Shown in pieces: positions 13,648-27,490 of a DNA stretch of 64,000 nucleotides. The notes under the pieces are model-generated. The model saw nothing but the letters and a program-made list of their open reading frames with translations, was not told where the DNA came from and searched no databases. Position 1 is the first letter of the stretch. Each line of letters starts with the position of its first letter. This stretch comes from Luzula sylvatica (Eukaryota > Streptophyta > Magnoliopsida > Poales > Juncaceae). The translations under genes were made by a program, and so were the position numbers. The stretch lies in the NCBI GenBank assembly GCA_946800325.1, contig OX326957.1:23375554-23439553 (forward strand). Reading direction: 5' to 3'.

Positions 13648-13860
13648 CAAATTTTAAATGCTTCGAAAAATGGTACTTATCCCTTTTCGGTACCGGCCAT
13701 GACTGGCTACGGCCATGAACGCTGGATCCTCAAATTTTAAATGCTTCGAAAAATGGTACTTATCCCTTTTCGGTACCGGCCATGACTGGCTATGGCCATG
13801 AACGCTGGATCCTCAAATTTTAAATGCTTCGAAAAATGGTACTTATCCCTTTTCGGTACC
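13648..13860. repeat. 83-bp minisatellite, about 2.6 copies (unit A only)
   Basis: Copies start at 13,648, 13,731 and 13,814 with CAAATTTTAAATGCTTCG and run through TTATCCCTTTTCGGTACC. Unit B has only one copy (about 28,921-28,968), so the expansion occurred in unit A after the units separated. Confidence 0.9.
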
Positions 13861-14157
13861 AGGGCCGACCGGAATGCCTCAGTCATACAGAGTCAGGCCC
13901 GACCAGTCAATGCCTTGGCCATTTCTCCCTCCTCAAATGCCGCCACATCAGCCACTGAGACCGAACATGGGCCCGCTTCAAGAAATTGGTTGTAATCAAG
14001 TCAAGCAACCAGATGGGGATAAACGAGATAAGGGTTCGAATAGAAATTTCACTTTACTGGTTCAGAGAATATTTATGCCCAAAATTATGCACTGCTCTTT
14101 GCATATAATGCACCTAGACCCACTCCTCCACCTTCTCAAGGAAAAAATGAAGAATGA
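13835..14157 (+). pseudogene. Proline-rich host-gene fragment (unit A)
   Basis: One frame reads a proline- and methionine-rich protein piece (for example MPQSYRVRPDQSMPWPFLPP), then a basic, hydrophilic piece. The frame then shifts into a stretch containing NAPRPTPPPSQGK. The unit B copy keeps an extra QQPPFQRPNTSSSQKL segment missing here. It looks like exons of an ordinary nuclear gene captured and decayed in intergenic DNA. I do not recognise the parent gene. There is no start codon in context and no full-length ORF. Confidence 0.5.
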
Positions 14158-14166
14158 TACAAATGG

Positions 14167-17100
14167 AAGGTAAAGAAGGCGAGAAAAATGCCACGTCAGC
14201 ATTGACTAAGGTACAAATTGTTAAATCATCCGAATAAACCTCCAAACGCCACGTCATAGATAATTAATTGAGTTAATTAACAATTCAATTAACAAAAAGA
14301 TAGAACTTAATTATTAATCTCAACAGATCAATAAACGTACATGCGAATTAATTTTTAATTCATATTTACATATAAATTTGGTGTTAATTGTTTAGCTAAT
14401 TAATCCAACTATTAATTGTTTAGCTAATTAATCCAACTAATCTTTTTTGAAATTAGCATAATGGCCTCTTAATTGTATGATTGATTAGATCAGTAGGTCT
14501 TAAATTGAGGGGTTAGAGAGGCATATGTAGCTTTAGTTCTGATTTTGTAAGGTTAAGAAACTTCAGATTGATGTAAATATGACTTGGTTCATTTTATATT
14601 GTGTCAGATTGATATAAATAGGATTTGGTTAATTTTTGTAATTTGTGTGGGGAGAAGATCTGTTTATTGTTGATTTATTAAGCCATTTAAAAAAAAAATT
14701 TGTTTTCTAAATAGTACTAGCAATGAACTCATGATTTTCCTTTATTTATATTTAAGAAACTTACAAAGATGGCTTTCAAATATGATCTATAAGTTCCATT
14801 TTGATCTCTTAAGGGCTTGTTTGGATGCACTGATAGCACAAGATGATAAATTCCTAGAAATTAGAATACTAGAAATTAGGATTGTGAAAAGTATAATCTT
14901 AATAGAATATCAAATATTTAGGAATACTACAAAATTGCATGCAATTTCCAGATTTTTATGCAAATAGGGTTTTGTACAGTTTTATTTGATATAATTTAAG
15001 GATTTTCCCAGTGCAGCCAGAGTAATGGTCAGAGGCGCTGTAATGTTATGTTTGAATGGTTGTATTAAAAATTCCATGGCGAATTGGATATATAGCCTCC
15101 GTAGTTGCAATTTTGTTTTGTTTGTTTGGAGGGTACAATCTAAGCCGCTGCAATTTCAATACTATATTGTTTGGAGTCAAGTTTTAGAATCTAAAACTAA
15201 TACAGGTGTATTTTTTTGTTGGATAAATGTAATTAAATTGCATGAACAAATATGATGTATATTAGACCTTCGTAGTTTTCAGTTGAAGTAGTGTTGCTGC
15301 AGTAGATGAATTTTTTTTGACATACAACTTTTACAAACTCAAGAATTATGTTTTTGCCAAATTTCAAAACTAACACTTTCGTCAATCCTCTTGACGAAAG
15401 AAACTTGTCTTTTGTCAGAAGGTCTGGCGAAAGTGTTTTAACAATTATTTTTGCACGTTAACTTGAAAAAAGATTAATTAATCCACTTTAGCCAACCCTT
15501 CTGACGAAAGAGGGAAATAATATTTTTTTATAATATTTTCATTTTAAAGTAGCAATTTTTTTTTCCGTTTAACATGATATTAAACATGACAAAAAAGATA
15601 TTTTTGATGAAAAATAAATGAAATTAAGAAAGATAAAATCACGAATAAACTAGATACAATGAATATTAAACATGGTATTTTTTGATGATTTGAAAAGATA
15701 TAGAAAACAGTGAAATGTAATTTACAAAACATGACAAAAAAATCAAGAATTTTGATAGCAATTAACCTAATTATCTAAATTTTTTTTCTTTCTATTTTCT
15801 TATTAAACAGATAAATTTCCAAACAAGAAAAATATGTACAAACATGTAAAGAATGAAGAAATAATTTTTATATAATTTTAAACATCACAAGAAATCTCGT
15901 AATGCTAATTATTCACATAAATCCACAAGTAATAGAAATATATAAATAAATTGAAAAATCAAGATAAATCTATCCAATTTCACACAATCATTCTACACAC
16001 AATCATTCTACACACAAAGCATTGTCTATTGTCCTCCTCTTGGCTCTCCATTGAGATACTCAGTGTGTGTTGCTTAATTTTCTCCATGAGTTCGCCTTTT
16101 TGGTGCGTCCACATTTTGCTTTCCATGATTCGGTCTTTGTGTTCGTAATTTTTTGTTGAATAGTTCGTATATATATGCGCTCACTTGTGTGTTTGGTTGA
16201 TTACACGTACCAGTCTACCAGATTGTCTAACACGTGTCGGATAAGATTCGTATTATATACACACCAAATCATTGTCTACATTGACATCTGATTCTTTCGG
16301 CCCACCAAGCCAAGGTCAGCCAGTTATTAAAACTAGCATATTTGTGAAATTCATGACTTGCATGAAATAATATGCCGACGAAAAAACTTATAGGGGACCG
16401 ACCTTTGCTAAAAAAAATCATCTTGTAAGGTGCAGAATTTGAACTTGCATCCTATAACAACCGAACCAACAAATTTACCACTCGATCTACATACAATTTG
16501 TGAAATAATACAACTTTTTTTTTTAACACGTACATAACAGTATATTCACATGGTATAAAAAAAAACTAATCCAAAAAATGTATCCGCATTAATTGTATAA
16601 AATTCGAACCCGATAGTATCCGAATTCGTATCCAAGTTGATTAGGGATGAATATTTAGTTCTATAAAAACTAATCCAATAAAAACTGGATTCAAGTTGAC
16701 TCACCAAACCAAAATATGAAAATATTATATCTTAAGGAGGCCTTAATTGTCCTTTTCGTTTTTCCATCTTAATTAATGAGCAAGTTGGATCTTAAATTCA
16801 CAATATCCTTCTTAGAAAATAAAGGCAAGTTGAACCAATGAACTTTAACTGCTCCCCTCATTACAAAAAATGAAAACAGAAACAAAAATATAGCAAAAAA
16901 ATTCTTTCATTGAGCCGAAATCGCAAAACAAAGTGCGCATCAGCGAGAATTACATAAAATCCCTTCAATTCTTAAAAAATAAAAAATAATTCCTACCCTA
17001 AATTGAATATAAGAGTGTCAGACGTGTACATTAATGAATTTAAACATTTGCATATATCTATTAGCATTTTATTAGCATAATAAAAAGCATTAACAATATT

Positions 17101-19726
17101 GATAAATATTCATTTAATAAATTTTTAATATGATGATGAAATTTTATGTTTCATTATTAAACCTATAAGGGTGTAATTTATAGATGCATTTTTTTAAATA
17201 CATCTGTAAATACCCTAAATTTATCAAAACCCCCTTAACTTACTAAAATTCGTCAAAAGCTCTTTATACTTTTTCTTCCTTCATAAATACCCTAAATTTT
17301 TTGAATATTACAATCTTTTGTTATGTTTTTAAAAATGATCATTCTATCTTCATGTTTTTTTAATTAAAATTCTCCTAAAATCTTAAAAATAATATATAAA
17401 TATTATTAATATCCTATTAAATTATAAAATATGCAATGATTTGATGGAAATATGTAATGTGATTTTTTAAATATGTATTGTTTTTTATCATCAAAATTGA
17501 TTCCTTCTCCTTTCGATTCGAGAAGTATACAATGTGTAGGTTCAAATCACTAGGTCATTTTCCCTTGGTTGGAGAATGATTTATTTTTGTGTCTAATAGC
17601 ATGAAGAAATAATTTAAAGCAATTCAAATGAGGCAACATCGTTTTTACCTATGAATCATCTATGGTAATATGAAAAACTGGATAAATTGATTGCAAACGA
17701 GGCCTTGTCAGAATATATATTCAGAACTTTCTAAAACATAAAAAATATGTTGAGTTCCTCTCTTAATATTTTCATTGACATCATAATCATAATCATGCAC
17801 AATAAACTTTCAAGTTAATATGAAAACATATGCAATAATTGTTGAAAATATATATTATTATTTTTCAAAAATATGTATATGACGAAAATTATATAATAAT
17901 TGCTGTTAAAACACTATTATTATTTGCACAAAATAATTTTGATTTTTGTTTTGTTTTGAAAATTAATGAAGTACTCTATGTCTTCCATTCATTTGATATA
18001 TTAATCCCGAAATATACATCCCTATAAGGGTCATGAGTTAATTATATTCTAAATATTTTTTGAAAAAGAAATATAATAATTATTTACATATTTTCATTTT
18101 GCACCATTTATCAGGGCAAAATGATTATATCTAAAAAATAACAAAACGTCATGCAATTTTTGTTAATATTAAAAAATGTCGAAGGATTTATTTAAAGAAG
18201 GAAAAAAAATAGAGGAATTCTTCAAAAACCCCCTAACTTTTTTGGAAATCATGAATAGCCCCCTATATTCTTCAAAAGTTTGGGGGGTTAGCGAAAAATT
18301 TCCCTGAAAAATATTCGCAACTTTTTTTGTCTTCCAGTAGAAAGCAAGTGAGAGGAAAAGAGAAGGAAAGCTTGCAAAATAAGCAGTGAGGTACAGAAGG
18401 GCGAACTTGTGCTTATTCCGATCGGCGATCTAGATCCAATATCCACCGCAGCTTCTAATCTACTGCTCGTCTTTCACTCCGTACTTCCCTTCTGGCTTTC
18501 AAAGGTTGTTTTGGATGCAATACAAAAATTCCCATTTAGGATATCTTCATTTATAATAAATCTTTTTTTTGTTTGCAGTTATTCTAAATTCTAATATTGT
18601 TGTGATTATTTTGTACAGGACTTTTTATATTGAACTATACTATTTTCGTGCATATTTCATTTCTCAAGTTCTCTTCATCTTATTTCGGTGAAAGGTACAT
18701 TCTTTAATACTTTCATATATGAATTTGTTCAATTGCATAATAAAGACAAATTTTGTTAATTGACTGAAATTGAAGATTGAAGTTTTTAGCTTTTTCATTT
18801 GAAGTTTCAGGTGTCTCACTGTTTTTATAAGATTTGGAGAATGATGTAGGTATTTGGAACTGAATCACGTTATTCATCAAAGATAATAATAAAAGTATTG
18901 ATTTGTTGCTACTTTTATTTGATTAGTCATAGCTCATAGAAGAATTAGTCGACAATTGATTTCTAAATTTCTTTACATTGATTGCTAATAGTTCTGCTTA
19001 GGCCCCTGCAGAAGTTAAAATATATTTAAGCAAATAAATAATAAGTAGGACATAGTACAATTCAATGAGATTTATATGGTGAGCAATAACAATGATTCTC
19101 TATTCTTTCTGAAGGTGGGTTTATTTGGAATTTATTTTGAATATATAATTCTGTGGAGAATTAAAGCAATTCAGATAATTATTCCATTTGTGCTCAAATA
19201 TCATGCTTCATTGCTTGTATCTTTTTACATAGAAGCTCATCTTCAAATTCCAATTGTGTTAAAGGTACTTTTACTCTCTCGTAATTATTTTTTATCAGTT
19301 AATATATAATGAAAACAAAATAAACATACCAAGATTTGTTGGTCCTTGCCGAACCATGGCCCCGCTAGTCGTATGAGCCTAATTTGGTTGTTTATGTTAT
19401 TATGTAACTATCAAAAATTGGGAGGGTCTTTGTGTAGAAAATATAACACTCTTGTGCTTTCGATAAAAAAAACCCTAGAGAGCAATTTACGTTATTTCCT
19501 TTCTTTATGTTTTTTGTGCGTGGGGAAAAGGAGAAGACAAAGAAAGAGAAAAGAGAGAGCAATAGACAAGGAAGACGAAAGAGATCAAGCAAGGTGCTTT
19601 GTGGCAATCATGTCATCTCCCTCGGCCATTACTTCCATGCGCCTTTCTCCCTTGGTCTTGAGTATCTATGTTCTCTCCCTTTGACTCACCCTCCCTCTCA
19701 TTCTTTTCGGTAAAAGGTAATTCTTT
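14167..19726. other. Unit B intergenic DNA, no gene recognised
   Basis: Content as described for 1-5,560 at an offset of 14,166. The inverted-repeat cluster is at 15,373-15,514 and the hAT-like fragment at 16,371-16,516. No credible gene. Confidence 0.6.
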
Positions 19727-19730
19727 AAAC

Positions 19731-20229
<499 letters not shown>

Positions 20230-20234
<5 letters not shown>

Positions 20235-20456
20235 GCTAAGATACTTAATTAAGTATCATCCATTCGGTACTTATGATTTTTTGACCATTGTATTTGCTTT
20301 GAGATTTGTGCATTTAATGATTAGCATAAATATATATGGAAATTATTAATGATGAGTATATATAATTTTAAAAAAGACAAATCTCAAAACAAATTCAATG
20401 GTCAAAAAATCCTAAGTACCGAATAGATGATACTTAATTGAGTATCATAGCCATCC
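20230..20456. mobile_element. MITE with about 70-bp terminal inverted repeats (unit B)
   Basis: Same element as at 6,073-6,299, carried by the segmental duplication rather than inserted independently. Both ends and the inner inverted text are unchanged. The ATCCGGAT-rich repeat follows at 20,507-20,682. Confidence 0.7.
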
Positions 20457-21228
20457 TCATATATATGATTTTGATCATGATTTCAACAAAAAAACTATCC
20501 GTTTACAAATTTTATTCGGATCCGGATACTATCCGGATCTATCAAAAATTTAGCTTTAGATCCGGATCCATATCCGTAAAAACAGATACGGTTCCGGATC
20601 TGGTTCCATCCGGATCTGAATATTTTTTCGGATATGGTTCGGGTCGGCTCAGGCAATATCCGCCCCGTTGACATCCCCAATGACCAATACCATCACACAA
20701 TTATTAAGTTGATAGAGACCTTTGGTCTTAATGCGCCAGAATAAAGATCTAAACCTAATTGGTGTGTTCTTTGATAAGAACTCCATGAAGATTCGTTCAT
20801 GAACTATTTCACTATATCTTTGTATATGATGATGAACTCTTTCCATCATGTGAAGGATTGTGGCGATAAACTCCTTTTGATCATTTTGCATGGTCATGGA
20901 GATCATGTTCTCCTTCATTTTCAAAACTAAACTACTAGCTATGATATATTATAATTCGAACAACTAAACCAGTTCCAATAGCAATTAAATAAATTTACAA
21001 CATAAACACAACAACATCAAATATTGGGCATGTTTAATTTGGGATATTTTGGAATACATGGACATATCAAATACATGTATTTCATAATCTTTTATTTGAC
21101 AATACATGTGAGTTGTTTGATTGAATTGATTTCAAAATCACATAAACAAAAAATGGTTGTTCAATGAAACAACCAAGAAAGAATAGAAAGAAAAGATTAA
21201 AAAAATATGCTTATCATGTTATTACTAA

Positions 21229-22627
21229 GGGTATGTTTGGCAACATGAAATTTGGGTTGAAATTTCATTATATTTTTCCAGTCCTATATAATTCTTTGTT
21301 TGGCAAGTAGAATAGAGTGGAACTATAGTTTTCTTGAATCTGCTCTTTCACATAGATTCTCCATATAGAATTCTCCAAATTTGGAGAGTGCCGAGGTGGA
21401 GGAAAACAAATAAAAAGAGTTGCACATGAAAAATGATTTTATAAATTGAACAAATAATGGAACTTAATTATAACAATTTTTATTATATGATAATTATTAA
21501 ATTTATATAATTAAATAGCATTATATGTATTATTGTAGTAATATATAATAATTATATTAGGATAAAAATTATTATATTATAATTATTATATCCATAAAAT
21601 TAATATAATATAATTATAATAATTATTATATTATAATTATTATATCCATAAAATTAATATAATATTATATATTATAGAAATAATATTTAATAATTATATA
21701 ATATATTATATATACAATTAATATATTATTATATATGTTATGGTCATAGTATTACTAATTGGATAAAATATAATATTATAATAATGGCTATAATATTTAA
21801 TAATTATATAGTATTATTTAATAATTGTTATTATTATATTATAACAATATTGTAATAATAATGATTATATTATATAGTATTACAAAAATTAATATACAAT
21901 ATAATATTATATTAAATATATTACATCTATTATTATAACTAGAATATAATTAATATGATAATTATATTATATCTATAATTATAAAATAATTAATATACAA
22001 CATAATATTATAATAAATATATAATAATGATCGTACATAATAATTATTTTATATCTATATAATTAATATAATATTATAATAATATATTATATGTTATAAT
22101 AGTATATTATTATATTCATTATATGAGTAAAATATTATATAATAATTATATTATAACAATAAAATAATAATATTATAATTAATAAATTCATATAATATAA
22201 TGTTCTATTATATATTACAATAATAATATTACATGGGTAGATTAAAATATTATTAATTTTTATCAATTTGAATGAGATATTTTTTTCTAAATTTTCAATA
22301 ACAAAATTTCAGAATTTTGTAATCAATCAAACAAAGAATTATATTTTCCAGTATCTTATAATTTGGACATCCCAACAAACTGTGGAATTATTAGTTCCAA
22401 AACTTTTTACTTCTCCATCTTTTTTTTCATTAATTGAGACGGGTTCATTGTCCTGCTTCCAAAAATGTTATATTGATTAATATAACACAAATTAGTGTTG
22501 TGGTATTTACAATGGTATTTATATTTTTCCACATCTTACCTTCCCCATACTCTTTTCAATAATTGGTCTTATTCCTCCACCTTATAATTCAATTCCACTT
22601 TACTAATTTCGCTTGCCAAACGGCACC
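21229..22627. mobile_element. PIF/Harbinger-like non-autonomous element with AT-only core (unit B)
   Basis: Duplicate of 7,072-8,470 with the same TTTGGCAA ends and flanking TAA. Even its roughly 800-bp low-complexity AT core appears unchanged relative to unit A, which underlines how recent or homogenised the duplication is. Confidence 0.6.
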
Positions 22628-22630
22628 TAA

Positions 22631-23925
22631 GAGGTTCAGATGGGATTCGTACTTTTTATTCTCTAAAAATGTTTGATGGTTGGAATATGAAAGATGATTT
22701 TTCTTTTATGGAACTAATTGAATTTTTGGCCAGAAAGAAAATTTGTATTCTGTCCCCAATTTGTATTCCATCCCCATGAAGATAATGAAAAATCATCTAT
22801 TTTGGTAATATTTCTATTCCCAACAATTATGGCTGGGAATTTTGTGTCTCCTAGTGTACAAAATAAACATAGAAATAAAATTCATAAGAAAATATTCCAA
22901 CGCATATTTTTTTTAATGCTCCAACCAAATGGCCCCTCTGATCTTGTAATTTAATTAGTTAGTATTTTCTCTATCAGTTTTTAATCTTTTCATTTGAGCT
23001 TATCAGGACTTAAATGTAAAATTCATTGATTTAAATAGCGACGCAATAGCATCGTTATAACGGAAATCGCAATAAATATTTTTAAATAGCAATATCGCAA
23101 CTTATTAAATACCGTCGCAATATCGCCGTTATATCACGCAATTACGATAATCATAGGTAAATTACGGTCCAAAAGCTACGCACCGCAATATCGCAATTTG
23201 AAACACTGAGTCTAAAACCTAAATTCTAAAAATTGAAAGATAGCAAAATAATATATTTTTTGACTCCTTGTATCTAGATTCTAATGAGTGAGATATCACA
23301 TATAATAATTAAATATTGACAACTGAAAGGCCTTCGGAATAATATAGAAGTTCTTTTATAATTGTGGTCACTTTCTCATATCAGTGTGTCATTTGTGTAT
23401 CGGTGGTGATACACACCCCGCACCAAAAGTCCCGCACACACCCCGCAATGCTATTTAACTTCCATATTAAACTTTCAAAGCATTAAATACATTCCAATTA
23501 AAAGGCTGGGGGTTGTTTGGGGGTTCATATTTGCGGGTTGCATAACATTAGTGTTTGTGTATGGCTTATTGACCACTCCTTTATTAATTAATTCGGCACC
23601 CAACTCAGTTATAATCTTCCAAAGTCAATGATCATAATTATGATTTGATCCTTTTTTTTGGATGCAAATTGAAGAGCAATAATACCCAAGTGTTTGATAC
23701 TTTATTTATGGATATTAGATATATTATTAATTTACGATACACAAAAATAGTTAGATATATTATGATACATGATGTTCATCTCTAAATTTGTATTAAATTA
23801 AATTAAATTAGTATGGTTATGATTTTTATATATACTAACATGTAGCTTCTATATTTGACAGCTCGTCGAAGAATGCCCAAACAAAATTATATAATTTGAG
23901 TGAGCACCAAGAAAGCAGAAAAAGC
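22631..23925. other. Upstream region of the unit B CNL pseudogene
   Basis: Matches 8,474-9,600 except for the private MITE at 23,401-23,553. After that insertion, scattered substitutions and small indels relative to unit A begin. The leader text ACAGCTCGTCGAAGAATGC is at about 23,858. Confidence 0.55.
23401..23553. mobile_element. 153-bp MITE with 9-bp target duplication (unit B only)
   Basis: TTTGTGTAT flanks the insert on both sides (23,392-23,400 and 23,554-23,562). Unit A has the empty site TTTGTCTAT at 9,235-9,243. The ends align in inverted register at 14 of 24 positions, including ACCCGCA-type text. A 9-bp duplication is typical of Mutator-like elements, so a MULE-derived MITE is the likeliest class. 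Confidence 0.75.
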
Positions 23926-26612
23926 ATGACTGAGACCGCTATTTTTGCTGCCCTTAATGCCCTTGGACGTGCATTGGCGAATGAAGTTATGAAGCTTGCT
24001 ACTTCACAATCTTCAGAGCTTCTCTCTGTGTTTTTGGGGCTTGATTCTGGTATGAGAAACATGCGCAACGAACTTGAATTGATGCAATCTTTTCTTAACG
24101 ATATAAATATGCTTGATCATAATAATGGAACTTTCGAGACCTGGTTAAAGCAAGTAAGGAATGTGGCATGTAATATTCAGGATACGGTGGATGAATTCGT
24201 ATATCTAGTGGGTCTTGAAAAGTTAGGGGGGATATGGTTTTATTTAAAGAAACTTTTCAAGGAACCCAAATCTTTGAGTGCTTTGAAACGAATTACCTCC
24301 GAAATACAGACAGCAGAGAGAACTCTTCGGAATCTTGCGGAGATGAAAGTTCGATGGCTCTCCAATACAAATGCTGAATTCAGTAAAACTCCTCATGATT
24401 ATAGTGAGTGCTCACGGCATGGAGCAGTTTCTGCCCATTTCATTGATGAGGATGAGGTTGTAGGAATAGAGGAAAACAGGGCAACATTAACGAGCTGGCT
24501 ATATTATGGGGGGTCAAATCTCTCGGTCATATCTGTTTGGGGAATGGGAGGCCTGGGCAAAACTACACTGGCTACCAATGTTTTCAATAGAGAAAAAAAT
24601 AATTTTGATTGTCATGCTTGGTTTTCTATCTCTCAGACATACACAGTTAACCATATTATGGAAAACTTGATTTCTGAAATTTGTAATAGCAGACAAACAG
24701 GTCCAATAAACACAACTACCATGGATCTTAGAGAATTAAAAGATACATTAAAGGAGTTTTTGAAAGAAAAGAGGTACCTTATAGTATTAGATGATGTATG
24801 GGATCCAATGGCATTTCGTGATATTAGTGATGTACTTATCGATAGTCATAAAGGAAGCCGGATAATTATTACTAGCAGAATTGCCGAGGTTGCATTTCTT
24901 GCACCGGAAAATCATAGGCTTGAATTAATGCCTTTAGTAGAAAGCGAATCATGGAAGTTGTTTTGTAGAAAGGCATTTCAGTTTGAAACAAACTGTGCAT
25001 GTCCCCTTGACTTGGAGAAGTGGGCAAGAGAGATTGTTTCTAAGTGCAGGGGTTTGCCGCTTGCTCTCGTGTCTATGGCTGGCATGTTGTTATTGCGGGA
25101 GAATAATGAAGTCGAATGGAAACGAGTCCATGATCAGCTTAGTTGGGAATTAGAACATAACCCGAGCTTGGACCGCATGAAATTTTTTTTAAATCTAAGT
25201 TTTAACTACCTTCCTAGAAACCTGAAGAATTGTTTTTATATTGTTGTATGTTTCCCGAAGATCATCTTCTTGCAAGAAGAAAAATTATTCGGTTGTGGAT
25301 TGCTGAGGGTTTTGTTGAAGAAAGAGGATTAAGCACATTAGAGGAAGTGGCCGAGGGATATTTGGTAGAGCTCGTACGTCGTAGCATGTTGCAATTGGTA
25401 GAGAAAAATGATTTTGGTAGGATAAATAGATGCCGAATGCATGATACGGTGCGGGAGTTGGCGATATCAGTTTGCATGAAAGAGAATTTTGGTTTCGTGC
25501 ACGGGGATAACAAGAATGTAAGGGTTGATACAACCGCTCGTAGACTCTCTGTAATAAAATCAAGCAATGAGATTAGGCGTGATGAAAAACTCTCACGATT
25601 GCGAACATTTTTATCATTCGATTCTTCCATGCTCACATACCCCTTGCTATCTTCGACCTTACTCCATTCTAAGTATCTTTCTGTTTTAGATCTAGAAGGA
25701 TTGCCGGTTGAATCATTGCCAGAAACAATTGGAGATTTATTTAATCTCCGCTATCTAGGTTTGCGAAGAACAAAAGTGAAGTCTCTTCCAAAGTCAATTG
25801 AGAGACTTCACAATTTACAAACTCTAGACGTCGCCTTGTCCAATATAGAAAAGCTACCTGATGGTTTAGCAAAGCTCACGAAGTTGCGCCACCTCTTTGG
25901 TGAGGTAGAGATTGATAATACATATTTATCATTTCGAAACAATATGGGAATATATGTTCCGAATGGTGTGTTCGACTTTAAAGAACTGCAAACACTACAA
26001 GCATTAGAAGCAAATGCCGAGGTGGTTAAAAGATTAGGAAATTTGAACCAATTAAGAAGTTTCCGAATAGGGAATGTGAAAGAAAGCTATTGTGCAGAAT
26101 TGTGTATGTCGTTATCAAAGATGTCGTTTCTTTCCTGTGTATGTATTAGTTCATGTAGTGAAAACGAGTTTCTCCGACTAGAAGAAACTATTTTTGAATC
26201 CTCTTTATTCCAAATTTCTGGAAAGAACCTCCACCATTAGGGTCTTTGTTGGTCTCAACTACAGAAGGATCCTCTCCCATCTCTTTCCTATTTATCGAAC
26301 TTAACGCAGTTATTCCTTATGAGAGCATATGACGGGCAACGACTAATCTTTGGCGCTGGGTGGTTCCCTAAATTGAAGTTCTTGGGATTGAAACTATTGC
26401 CTTCTCTAATTCACGTGGAGATGGAGAAGGGCACCTTGACGAGCTTGGAACAGATTGATATGGTGCATATCAAACAACTGGTGGAGATCCCAAAAGGCAT
26501 GGAACAAATCACATCCCTTAAATTAGTGTACTGTGAAGCTCTGTCTCCTCATTTTTGGGGGTCGAGGAAAGGACTCTGTCAACTTGAACATATTAAATGC
26601 CGTATATGCTAA
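23926..26612 (+). pseudogene. CNL (RPM1-like) pseudogene: frameshift, early stop, deletion
   Basis: Close paralogue of the unit A gene. The ATG at 23,926 opens a coiled-coil and NB-ARC reading frame with intact P-loop, kinase-2 and GLPLA. One T is missing from a T run at 25,233-25,237 (five T here, six in units A and C). This shifts the frame inside the RNBS-D motif and ends the protein at 25,332. The downstream frame resumes the MHD and LRR text until a TAG at 26,238-26,240, then continues to the expected TAA at 26,610-26,612. It also lacks 57 bp (19 residues) of LRR near 26,178, exactly between two CGACTAGAA direct repeats preserved in unit A. If transcribed it could give only a truncated CC-NB product of about 468 residues ending in shifted sequence. 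Function as a full receptor is not possible. Confidence 0.93.
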
Positions 26613-27490
26613 ATGACGAGCATATAAATACTTGATTGATCAGATGCAAAGTAAGTCTCTACAATATTTCTTTTCTGCATTTTTAGCATTTCAACTTTGC
26701 ATCCATATTCTTAATGCAGTCTTTTATAAGTGCCCTTTTACTCTAATAACTAAGTTTCATAAGTAATCTAATTTTTGAGTTTTTAGATAATCAAATTGCT
26801 AAGAAAAATGAAATGAATAAAATTGCTTAGTCTCATCCTTAATTACATTATTTTGGTGCATCAGATAGTTTTTTTTTACATTTTTTCATCAAGGAAGAAG
26901 TATTCAGCGTATATACATTATTTTATATTTAGAATAGGTAAAATATTCTTTGGTATCATAAGAAATATTTCAATTGGAATGATAAAATATGATTCGTTTG
27001 TTATTGTAGGTCTCTTGACAAGCTTAGTGTGCTATTGGGGTACTTGCCGTGATGAACGATGTTTTTGCTTCCGTTGTGTTTGTTTTAAGTGTGCTTTCAA
27101 AACATTTCAATTTTTAAGGTGAAATATTTTGCGATTAGTGAATGGTTTGTTTGTTTCCTATATTTTTCATGTGCTGAACTTCTGTTAACTTGTATTCTAC
27201 GAACTTGACGTGTTTGCTTGTTTACCATATTTCCTTGTATCTTAATGGATTGAACAAACTTGGCGTGTTTGATTATTATTTATATTTAATGATATTTGTT
27301 TGGATTGAATAACTTGGTTTGTGCATGATTTATATGTTTTCTTGCTTGATTTTGTGCTAGTTTGTAATCTTAAATGCAGGATGTATTTGTATTCGTTTGG
27401 TGATGATTAAATTGTGAACTGTTTTCAATTATGCAGTACATGTGTGAGGATCAAGTTCAGTTTTGTGGCAATGTCAAACTAATTGATTCA
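26613..27490. other. Downstream region of the CNL pseudogene
   Basis: Diverged copy of 12,334-13,210. The 99-codon ORF at 26,823-27,122 is the counterpart of the unit A one, and neither looks like a gene. Confidence 0.5.
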
